A stretch of DNA of 47,373 nucleotides. It comes from Pontibacter qinzhouensis (lineage in GTDB: Bacteria > Bacteroidota > Bacteroidia > Cytophagales > Hymenobacteraceae). Below the pieces are notes generated by a model. That model made no database searches. It was not told the origin of the DNA and worked only from the letters and a program-made list of their open reading frames with translations. Location: contig NZ_VRTY01000043.1 of NCBI RefSeq assembly GCF_008017455.1, positions 1-47,373 of the forward strand, written 5' to 3'. The translations under genes were made by a program, and so were the position numbers. Below, piece after piece: positions 39,498 to 46,315 of this stretch (its first letter is position 1; every line of letters starts with the position of its first letter).

Positions 39498-40565
39498 ATG
39501 CCTGATTTACCAAATAATCATCCAGCGGAAGAACAGCTTTACGGAAGGGTTTCGGAGTTAATTGAACTTGCCCGCCGGAAAGTAATTACCAGCGTGAATA
39601 CTACAATGGTAACTACTTATTTTGAGATAGGCAGACTGATTGTAGAGCATGAGCAGCAGGGGAAAGAACGGGCCGCGTATGGCAAGGAAACTTTGAAGAA
39701 CTTGTCACAATTGTTAACAGCCAGTTTTGGGAAAGGATTCTCCGTTGATAATTTGGAGCGAATGCGTTCTTTTTATCAAACTTATGGATCTCAGATTTCC
39801 GCAACGCCGTCGCGGAAATCTGAGATCTCTGCCGCTACACAATTACAAAAGCCAAATTTTAAATTATCGTGGTCGCACTACATTAAACTGATGCGGATTG
39901 CAAACCCGGAAGAGCGGCGGTTTTACGAGATCGAGAGCATCGAAAATAACTGGAGTTTAAAGGAGTTGCAGCGGCAGTTCGACAGCGCCCTATACGAGCG
40001 TCTGGCCTTGAGCCGCGATAAAGAGCAGGTGAAACAATTGGCTGAAAAAGGGCAGCAGCTACAACAGCCGCAGGATGTAATTAAAGACCCGTATGTGCTG
40101 GAGTTCCTGGGGTTGAAGGAGGAAGCTGCTTTCTCCGAATCGAAGCTGGAAAACCATATTATAGATGAACTGCAACACTTTTTGCTGGAGCTGGGCAAAG
40201 GCTTTGCTTTTGTGGGGCGGCAGGTGCGCTTTACCTTCGATGAAAAGCACTTTCGGGTAGACCTGGTATTTTATAACCGCTTCCTGCGCTGCTTTGTGCT
40301 GCTCGACCTGAAAATTGGAGAAGTGAGCCACCAGGACCTAGGCCAGATGCAGATGTACGTCAACTACTACGATCGCTTTGTGAAGACCGACGACGAAAAC
40401 TCAACCATCGGCATTATTCTCTGCAAAGAGAAAAACAATGCCTTGGTAGAAATAACGCTTCCCAAAGAAAACAACCAGATTTTTGCGAGCAAGTACCAGA
40501 CTTTCTTGCCTAGCAAGGAAGAGTTGAAAGCGGTGCTAAATGAATCAACAGAGACTGAAGAATAA
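39498..40565 (+). CDS. YhcG/DUF1016 family PDDEXK nuclease
   Basis: 355 aa. The N-terminal DUF1016 helical domain (about 10-170) has TTYFEIGRLIVEHEQQGKER and SWSHYIKLMRIANPEERRFY. The C-terminal nuclease domain has E224, D255 in FRVDLVFYN, D270-x-K272 in VLLDLKIGE, and Q283 in the following helix. Such proteins are often found in restriction-modification and other defence loci and on mobile elements; the biological target is not established. Codons 97-110, in the linker between conserved blocks, are a 16-bp perfect DNA palindrome. It follows the integrase on the same strand after 200 bp. Confidence 0.88.
   Translation: MPDLPNNHPAEEQLYGRVSELIELARRKVITSVNTTMVTTYFEIGRLIVEHEQQGKERAAYGKETLKNLSQLLTASFGKGFSVDNLERMRSFYQTYGSQISATPSRKSEISAATQLQKPNFKLSWSHYIKLMRIANPEERRFYEIESIENNWSLKELQRQFDSALYERLALSRDKEQVKQLAEKGQQLQQPQDVIKDPYVLEFLGLKEEAAFSESKLENHIIDELQHFLLELGKGFAFVGRQVRFTFDEKHFRVDLVFYNRFLRCFVLLDLKIGEVSHQDLGQMQMYVNYYDRFVKTDDENSTIGIILCKEKNNALVEITLPKENNQIFASKYQTFLPSKEELKAVLNESTETEE
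39787..39827. repeat. In-frame inverted repeat inside the YhcG gene
   Basis: GATCTCAGATTTCCGC (39787-39802) and GCGGAAATCTGAGATC (39812-39827) are perfect inverted copies around a 9-nt loop. They encode the variable linker SQISATPSRKSEIS of the nuclease. Confidence 0.75.
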
Positions 40566-40603
40566 GTAGGAGGTGAGGAATGAAATACCGGGGAAATAAC
40601 TCA

Positions 40604-41681
40604 TCATATCACCACCTCAAAGCCAGCCTCAGCAAAAGCCACACCATTAAGGTAGATAGCTACACGGTGCCCGCCCGGGAAATGCTTGCGGGTGGTCATT
40701 TGCTGGAAAGAATGGCTTTTGCTGAACACAGCTTGTCCGGGTTCAAAAAACTTCTCGACCAGTTTAAATACTTTCATGCCATGTTTGCCGCTGGGCCTTG
40801 CGTAATGGATTACATATTCAATTCTGATTTTTTGCGGCTGCCTTACCGCAAGTAAGAACCGGAAGCTCAACCTGGAGCCGATACTGACGGTAGGCGTTTC
40901 CACTAGCAGATCGGTTATTTGCGCCTCCTGCACTGCTTGCAGTCCAAATAAAGCCAGGGCGTGTAGGTTGCCTTTCCTGATCAGTCCGCGACAGGCATGC
41001 CGGATGATCCAGTCTGTTTTTTCGTTTGTTCCCAGCCAGGCAGCGGAAATTTCCAGCACGACGTCCGGATGGTCTTTAGAGATGTCGTTCAGGTTATTGG
41101 CTACGCTTCTCCGTACATAGTTCTGAGGAATCGGCCTTTAGTGCTTCCAGGATAGGTAAAACAGGCGAAGGATCCTTTCTTAAATCCGGAAGCCCTATGG
41201 CCCAGGGCAAGCGGGGGCGGCACCCTTCGCTGGCCAGCCTCCTGAGAAGATGATTTTCATGAGTGGCCCACCGTTGCATCTGCTCCATCATGGGCGCAGG
41301 ATGCAGCTGAATGAAAGGCCGTACGGCAAATTCAGAACTGGAGTAAGAAGTAAAAGCTGCCAGCGCCGCAACAGATTCTTCATAATATTCTAAACCGTAC
41401 ACCTCCACAAAGTCAGGGAAAATGATTCCTGCCAGGCCTGTATAGCCTGGTGCTATGTTATAAAGTACGTCAAGCTGTTGCGTATAGGGCAAGGGTAGAA
41501 ACCGGTGCACACAGCGGGTAATGTGCCGCATCCTTTCCTTCAGCTCCCGCCTTTCCCAGAGCTCATCCAGAACTGCCTGGATAAATTCCTGTTGCTGAAA
41601 CATGGGATAATGCTGTGAAAGGTTAGTCGACAGCCTTTGCACCAGAGCCTTGTTGTAAATATCCTTTAATAGTACCGACAT
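40604..41681 (-). pseudogene. DNA alkylation repair gene (AlkC-like), frameshifted
   Basis: The first part (41681 down to about 41120) encodes MSVLLKDIYNKALVQRLSTN, WERRELKERMRHITRCVHRF and RLPWAIGLPDLRKDPSPVLP, typical of the HEAT-like-repeat AlkC/AlkD glycosylases. Its frame ends in LCTEKRSQ and stop. Dropping one base near 41120 restores YVRRSVANNLNDISKDHPDV and joins the second part (WIIRHACRGLIRKGN and a C-terminal Ig-like domain with RIEYVIHYARPSGKHGMKVF). The joined protein would be about 358 aa and otherwise looks complete, so the break is recent or a sequencing error. It is cargo of the element, convergent with the YhcG gene. Confidence 0.8.
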
Positions 41682-41822
41682 CAGATGGAAGCGTATGATC
41701 TGCCTGCAAAATAAACATATGTTATGACAGCAGTATGTCAGTAGAGCTTATAGCTAAAGGTCGGAAAATTTCGGCCTTAACCGACTTGTGGCGTTTTCCA
41801 AGAAAAGCTATTTATAAAACAG

Positions 41823-41853
41823 AAACCCGCCAAGTTTATTGCCTGACGGGCTT
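41823..41853 (-). terminator. Terminator of the minus-strand XRE gene
   Basis: On the minus strand AAGCCCG pairs with CGGGTTT (one G-T pair) around a loop of about 17 nt, followed by CTGTTTT. It lies 26 bp after the stop of the regulator. Confidence 0.5.
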
Positions 41854-41878
41854 TGTATTGAATATCAAAAAGTATAAA

Positions 41879-42283
41879 TCAATCCCTCTTGAGCAGCCTC
41901 TCCATCAACTCCAACTTCTCCCGCTCGCCCTGCAGTAAGCGCTCATAAAGCTTCTTATTTTCTTCAATAACTTCCATCAGCTTATCTAATGGATTAAATG
42001 TACAGTGATTATTAAATGTACTACTACTGCTATCATTAAAGCTATTAAAATAATTTATAGCTGCCTCCTCACTAAAATTCTTGATCGCCTCCGCTTGCAC
42101 CCCCAACACACCGGCAATTTTCACCAGGGTTTCCTCTTCCACCGCCTCACTTGCCTCTATACGCGATACCGTCTGCTGGCTCACACCCAGTTCCTGGGCA
42201 AGGCTTTCCTGCTTGATGCCGCGCAGCTCCCGGATGCGGCTGATCTTTCTCCCGATGTGTGCTGGTTTCATAGTCGTTTCCAT
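41879..42283 (-). CDS. XRE family transcriptional regulator (first of a divergent pair)
   Basis: 134 aa from the ATG at 42283 (METTMKPAHIGRKISRIREL); M5 is an alternative. The helix-turn-helix is residues about 9-63, with QESLAQELGVSQQTVSRIEA as its core. The C-terminal half has EAIKNFSEEAAINYF, a Ser/Asn-rich linker, then a helical KLMEVIEENKKLYERLLQGE that looks coiled. A minus-strand TATATTTG box (42294-42287) ends only about four bases before the first ATG, which favours the later start or a leaderless mRNA. The same domain order is found in the divergent neighbour. Confidence 0.85.
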   Translation of the reverse strand: METTMKPAHIGRKISRIRELRGIKQESLAQELGVSQQTVSRIEASEAVEEETLVKIAGVLGVQAEAIKNFSEEAAINYFNSFNDSSSSTFNNHCTFNPLDKLMEVIEENKKLYERLLQGEREKLELMERLLKRD

Positions 42284-42398
42284 GTACCAAATATAGTATT
42301 TCCAGGCGAGTAAATAAAACAGCCTGTTGAGTAAAATACCCGGCGTTTGGGTTCGGTACACAGAACGGAATTGGCATCTTAGGTTGAAGCCATTCAAC

Positions 42399-42428
42399 AG
42401 GTCCTACAATTTATTATAGGACCTTTTG
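42399..42428 (+). promoter_or_regulatory. Hairpin between the divergent XRE genes
   Basis: AGGTCCTA (42399-42406) and TAGGACCT (42417-42424), followed by TTTT. It has the shape of a terminator, yet no plus-strand gene ends before it. It may instead be an operator shared by the two regulators or an attenuator for the second. Confidence 0.45.
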
Positions 42429-42507
42429 ATACCATAGGATAACAGATGAAAGTCTACGAAAGGTTTTACCACCATGCCAGGTTTACAAAGCCGCCACCCA
42501 AAAGACC

Positions 42508-42930
42508 ATGAAAGAAAAAGAGCAAAAACCTCACCTTGGCCGCAACTTGCAGCGTGCTCGCGAGATGCTGGGCCTTAAACAAGCGACCTTTGCCGGTGTG
42601 CTGGGTAAGAGTCAGCAAAGCGTTTCGAAATGGGAGCAACAGGAAACGATTCCAGACGAGTTTTTAGAGACACTGGCAGCAGGCCTGGGTGTAACAGCTG
42701 CTTTTATCAGGAACTTCGAAGAGCAGAAAGCAATCCGCCACTTTCAGCGCAGTTTCCTTACCCCCGATGCCGATACGGATCATCATCCCATGGATAAAGT
42801 AGCGGAGCTGTTTAAACTGCTGGTGCAAGCCGAGAAAGAGAAAATGGAGTTGCTGACCAACACGCAAAAGGCCATTCAGGATCTGGCCGACCTGGTGCAG
42901 GAGGTGAAACGGCAGCTGCCGACAACGTAA
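42508..42930 (+). CDS. XRE family transcriptional regulator (second of a divergent pair)
   Basis: 140 aa. The helix-turn-helix lies at about 10-65: LGRNLQRAREMLGLKQATFA and VLGKSQQSVSKWEQQETIP. The rest parallels the divergent gene: FIRNFEEQKAIRHFQ, a polar linker with HHPMDKVAELFKLLV, and a helical EKEKMELLTNTQKAIQDLAD. The pair thus arose by duplication. They probably bind sites in the 224-bp spacer and control each other or the element's genes, as in phage-type switches (inference). Confidence 0.85.
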   Translation: MKEKEQKPHLGRNLQRAREMLGLKQATFAGVLGKSQQSVSKWEQQETIPDEFLETLAAGLGVTAAFIRNFEEQKAIRHFQRSFLTPDADTDHHPMDKVAELFKLLVQAEKEKMELLTNTQKAIQDLADLVQEVKRQLPTT

Positions 42931-43064
42931 ACTTCTTTATTACTCGCAATGGCAACGCGGCGTATGCATGGGTGGAGGAAAAAGCAGGCCAACGTTTTAA
43001 TTTGATGTTCTGCACTATATAGGCACGAAGATGCTGACCTGTAATAGCCAAAACTTTCCGGTGG

Positions 43065-43658
43065 TTACTCTTGGTTCGTGCCTCCTGCTGCCTTGCTGGC
43101 TGGTGTCAGTTGTTTTGCCTCCTGCTGTTTCACCCATGCCGCTGCCTCCTCCGGATTAAGTGCGTAGGTAGAGTCCGCCCACCGTGCCGCCTCCGGGTAG
43201 GTCTGGCGGACCAGACGGAACTTGATCTCACTTTCCTGCAGCCTGCTGTTCTCCCGGTACAGGCTCAGGCAACCTCCGGCTACTAGAGCGGTTATCAGCA
43301 GGAGCATCACACCTCCTAATATGAAGCCTCTGGACCTGTCCTCGAAATGGTGGTGGTGCCGGACGGGCAGCACCTTGGGCAGCCTGGTGATCGTTTCCCG
43401 GAACGAGTTGATCTGGGCATAGATCTGCAGGGCCGGCAGGCTGAAGTCATGCCGCCTGATGAGGGCTTTGAGCTCCTCCAGCTGCCTGGAGATGTCGGGT
43501 GCAGGAGGTGCCTGCTTCTCTTGCTCTATCTCTTTCTCTAGTTCCGGCCTGGCAGGAGCCGGATCCTTTTGCTGCTCGAGCTTTTCAAGCCGTCTGCCGT
43601 GGAGGGCCAGCACGCGCTCCGCGTCGGCCACTCTTTCTTCCAGTTCTTGTGGTGTCAT
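43065..43658 (-). CDS. Coiled-coil membrane protein of the mobilisation operon
   Basis: 197 aa. Residues 1-70 are charged and helical (LEERVADAERVLALHGRRLE, then ELEKEIEQEKQ), consistent with a coiled coil. A single membrane helix follows at about 111-131 (GFILGGVMLLLITALVAGGC). The C-terminal part (RLVRQTYPEAARWADSTYAL) would lie on the other side of the membrane. Its ATG overlaps the relaxase stop (ATGA), so it belongs to the mobilisation operon. Proteins of this shape recur behind relaxase genes in Bacteroidota elements; the role is unknown, perhaps tethering the relaxosome to the membrane (inference). Confidence 0.75.
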   Translation of the reverse strand: MTPQELEERVADAERVLALHGRRLEKLEQQKDPAPARPELEKEIEQEKQAPPAPDISRQLEELKALIRRHDFSLPALQIYAQINSFRETITRLPKVLPVRHHHHFEDRSRGFILGGVMLLLITALVAGGCLSLYRENSRLQESEIKFRLVRQTYPEAARWADSTYALNPEEAAAWVKQQEAKQLTPASKAAGGTNQE

Positions 43659-44593
43659 AGGTGTCTTCTCTTTTTCTTTCTTCGTTTCTTTTTCCTGAAG
43701 TGATGATGGTTTAGCGCCTCCTCCGGCTGGCCCTGGGTTGGTGCCAGGCTAATTGGGTGTCGCGCAAGGAAGGCCTCGGTAAAAGCGGCTCTTTCCGGTA
43801 CAGTAGTCTGGCTAGCCTGGTGCCTTAGCTGCGGTCTCATTTCCGGAGCTAACAGCGCTTCCTGTTGCCTGTTGCGCTCAAGTTGTTTGCTGATGCCCTT
43901 GTAGCTGAAGTTTCGGGAAATGGCTGAGCCCTTGAAGCTAATCTCCCCCTGGCGGAAGCTGATGCCCTGCACCTGCTCCGTGCCGCTTCTGTACTTGTAG
44001 TGAAGCGTGATACCTTTCTGCTGCAGCAGCGCCTCCAGTTCCTGCCAGCTGGTAGCCTTGCCCAGTGCGGAGCTGATGGCATCGTGCAGCGCGTACTTTG
44101 TCTTGTCCGCCCCTGTGAGGTGCTGGCGGTTGACCTGCTCTTTGCCCGGTGCCAGGTAGTAGCCGTGGCGCTCGGTCATCTCCCTGCACACTTGGGCATT
44201 GCGGCGGCGCTGCAGCTTGTCCGGGATGGTTTTGCCGTGGTAGTCCACCCGGTTGTAGACGATGTGCAGGTGCGGGTGCTCCCGGTCGCGGTGCTCGACT
44301 ACCAGGTACTGCGTGTCTTTGATACCCATCTTCTCCAGGTACTCCCTTGCCCGCTCCGCCATCACCTCCTCACTGAGTTTCTCCTTGTCATGAATGCTCC
44401 AGCTCAGGGCGATGTGGCCCACGGCTTTACCCAGCTCTGGATTGAGCTGGCGCTGCAGGTGGAAGTCAGCGACCATAGCGGAGACGGAGTCCGTGCGGAT
44501 ACCTTCCGCTGCCAGCACCCGCGCTCCTTCTTTCTGCACCACATAGCGCACGCAGCCCGAAAAGCTTTTGCCGGTCATGACCTTGCCGATCAT
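43655..44593 (-). CDS. Relaxase/mobilization nuclease
   Basis: 312 aa from the ATG at 44593, which overlaps the MobC stop as ATGA; an in-frame start 18 codons earlier would lie inside mobC. It belongs to the PF03432-type relaxases that nick the transfer origin. The N-terminal MIGKVMTGKSFSGCVRYVVQ contains the probable nicking Tyr (Y17). The metal site is EHRDREHPHLHIVYNRVD with H106, H108 and H110. The C-terminus is extremely basic (HHHFRKKKRRKKKRRHL). There are no type IV secretion genes in the window, so the element is probably mobilised by helper conjugation systems. Confidence 0.92.
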   Translation of the reverse strand: MIGKVMTGKSFSGCVRYVVQKEGARVLAAEGIRTDSVSAMVADFHLQRQLNPELGKAVGHIALSWSIHDKEKLSEEVMAERAREYLEKMGIKDTQYLVVEHRDREHPHLHIVYNRVDYHGKTIPDKLQRRRNAQVCREMTERHGYYLAPGKEQVNRQHLTGADKTKYALHDAISSALGKATSWQELEALLQQKGITLHYKYRSGTEQVQGISFRQGEISFKGSAISRNFSYKGISKQLERNRQQEALLAPEMRPQLRHQASQTTVPERAAFTEAFLARHPISLAPTQGQPEEALNHHHFRKKKRRKKKRRHL

Positions 44594-44961
44594 CTGCGGG
44601 AGAGGGTTTGCAGGAGGCGGTTGATCTCCTCCAGGGCCTGACGACATTTGCCCTGCACGGAGAGCAGTCCTTCTCGGTGGGCCAGGCGGGCGAGCTGGTT
44701 AAGGTTGTTTGCCAGCCCCGAAAGCATACGCAGCTGGGCTGCCTCCTCGGGAGAGAGTCGCGCCACGACCGTTGCCTTTTTGGCCGCCACCCGGAACCAG
44801 GCCGAGGTGCTCAGCCCCGCCTCCCGGGCCTTGCCCCTGACCAGGAGCCGCTCGGTCTCCGTCAGCCGCACCACCAGGGTACAGCTGCGCTTGATGCTTT
44901 TAGCGGGGCGGCCGCCTTTCTTTCGCTGCGGTTCCTGCCGCTTTTCTCTGCTTGTTTCCAT
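44590..44961 (-). CDS. MobC-like relaxosome accessory protein
   Basis: 123 aa from the ATG at 44961; a longer frame upstream is unconserved and Cys-rich. The N-terminus is basic with GGRPAKSIKRSCTLVVRLTE (a ribbon-helix-helix strand) and AREAGLSTSAWFRVAA. The C-terminal LSGLANNLNQLARLAHREGL is the MobC family signature. It would bind the transfer origin and help the relaxase. It is the first gene of the mobC-relaxase-membrane protein operon, all joined by 4-nt overlaps. Confidence 0.88.
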   Translation of the reverse strand: METSREKRQEPQRKKGGRPAKSIKRSCTLVVRLTETERLLVRGKAREAGLSTSAWFRVAAKKATVVARLSPEEAAQLRMLSGLANNLNQLARLAHREGLLSVQGKCRQALEEINRLLQTLSRR

Positions 44962-45109
44962 GTCTTTGCTTTCGGTATGATGTGAAATAAATTCCCTGCT
45001 GCGACCACCGGGAGCACAGGGGCAGGAAAAGGTTTTTGTATGACAAAAACACAAACTTGCTCCCCCTTTCCAACAGCCCTCCTTCACGACGCAGGAAGAT
45101 GGTGCCCTT
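44962..45109. other. Spacer with candidate transfer origin
   Basis: A 148-bp gap upstream of mobC. GTTTTTGT (45032-45039) and ACAAAAAC (45043-45050) form a perfect 8-bp hairpin with a 3-nt loop. CCTGC at 44996 and GGCAGG at about 45021 give a second, weaker pairing. Transfer origins commonly sit just upstream of mobC with such repeats, so this is the best oriT candidate in the window. Confidence 0.35.
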
Positions 45110-46078
45110 TCAAAGCCCCGGCCTCCGTCGCTGCCGCTTAGCCCGCTGCTGCCGGGCTAAGAGATAATCATTCACATCCTGGTGACTTTGGTAGAAGGAG
45201 GAGGCGTCGATAGCTTTGGTATGGTATTGGAGCAGCCGCTCGGTCAGCCGCCTCCCGGCCTCATCCCGGTCAAGGAACAGGTATACCTCCCGGTGTTTTT
45301 CCAGCAGCTCCAGGCTCCTGGCAGCCAGGGCCACGGAGTTGAGGATGATGAAATTGGAAGAGGGCTGCAGGCGGTGTTTGAGCTCGAGCAGGGAGAGGAA
45401 ATCCAGGAAGCCCTCCAGCAGGCAGACGGATTTTCCTCCCTTATCCAGGAAGGTGATGTCCTTGGGGGAGGAGGAGCCTTTGAACCAGGCGTTGCGCAGC
45501 TCGTAGCCCCCTGAGCAGTTGGCAAAGCCGACGGCCCGGTGCTCCTTTTCCCCGAGGGCAAAGCGCACCTCCCTGCAATAGTCTTTGGCCGTCCCGTGCC
45601 GGATGCCCCGCCCCCGGAGGTAAGCGGCCAGCCCGCTGCCCCGGCGCAGGGGCTGTGTCTCCAGGATCCTGATGCCGGAAGAGGTACCGGGTGGAGTGAC
45701 CGTCTCCTTTTGGACGGCATCCTTTCGTAGTGAATGCTTCCAGGTGCCGGGCACGTCCGGGGGAGGGACCGGCTCCTTCCGGATAGCAGGGTTTGCCTGT
45801 GAAAAGAAGAATTCCTCCGAGAGGAGCCGGATGGTCTCCTTCACCTCCCCGTTGCCGCACAGGCGCAGGGCCAGGTCGAAGAGTTTGCCGCCCTCGCCCG
45901 CCCCGTGGTCGTACCAGCGGTTGAGCCGGGTGCTGACCTTGAAGGAGGGGGTGCGCTCGGCCGGTCGGATGGGGGAGATGTACCACCAGTCCGCGCCACG
46001 CGTGTAGGCGGGCCGAAAGCCCTGGCTGGCCAAAAAGTCGGTGATGGCCAGCCCGCTGTTGATCTGCTGGATGTTCAT
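45110..46078 (-). CDS. Toprim-domain primase-like protein
   Basis: 322 aa. The N-terminal part follows the layout of a DNA primase zinc-binding domain (WWYISPIRPAERTPSFKVST, then NRWYDHGAGEGGKLFDLALR) but has no zinc-binding cysteines. The toprim domain carries E222 in CLLEGFLDFLSL and D270-R-D272 in VYLFLDRDEAGRR. A basic tail ends the protein. Such proteins occur in Bacteroidota mobilizable and conjugative elements and phages, usually next to a helicase, and are presumed to prime element replication. The helicase-like gene lies just upstream on the same strand. Confidence 0.87.
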   Translation of the reverse strand: MNIQQINSGLAITDFLASQGFRPAYTRGADWWYISPIRPAERTPSFKVSTRLNRWYDHGAGEGGKLFDLALRLCGNGEVKETIRLLSEEFFFSQANPAIRKEPVPPPDVPGTWKHSLRKDAVQKETVTPPGTSSGIRILETQPLRRGSGLAAYLRGRGIRHGTAKDYCREVRFALGEKEHRAVGFANCSGGYELRNAWFKGSSSPKDITFLDKGGKSVCLLEGFLDFLSLLELKHRLQPSSNFIILNSVALAARSLELLEKHREVYLFLDRDEAGRRLTERLLQYHTKAIDASSFYQSHQDVNDYLLARQQRAKRQRRRPGL

Positions 46079-46136
46079 GTTTTTCCCTTTCAGAAGCAGT
46101 GTTATAAAAGACCGGGTAAGAGCGTTGCTTTTTCCT

Positions 46137-46277
46137 GATGATTTGATGAGGTATGTCTTTAACTTCTTGATACTAAATAAAATAAGTCCTCATCAAAGCC
46201 TCATCACGCTGTTTAGCTATGATGAGCCTGCTCATCGTACTCATCATTTCTCATCAAAAAATAAGTAGTATGATGAG
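46137..46277. repeat. Iteron-like cluster of CTCATCA heptamers
   Basis: Exact CTCATCA occurs at 46189, 46200, 46240 and 46250; its complement TGATGAG at 46144, 46220 and 46271; near matches at 46137 and 46231. One more exact copy lies at 46325 in the end of the helicase gene. So many copies in 140 bp is far above chance. The cluster fills the spacer between helicase and primase genes and is flanked by AT-rich DNA, as at iteron origins or multi-site operators. Confidence 0.7.
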
Positions 46278-46315
46278 GGTGTAAGTAATTGATTTACAAT
46301 ATTTAAAAGCTGTTT

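Noticed and set aside
40580..41059. The 151-codon minus-strand frame as a separate gene.
   Set aside because: Its sequence continues the AlkC-like protein directly once the single-base frameshift at about 41120 is removed.
43070..43086. A 13-base match between GTTCGTGCCTCCT here and at about 32453.
   Set aside because: Exact 13-mers are expected by chance several times in a window of this size, and this one lies inside a coding region.
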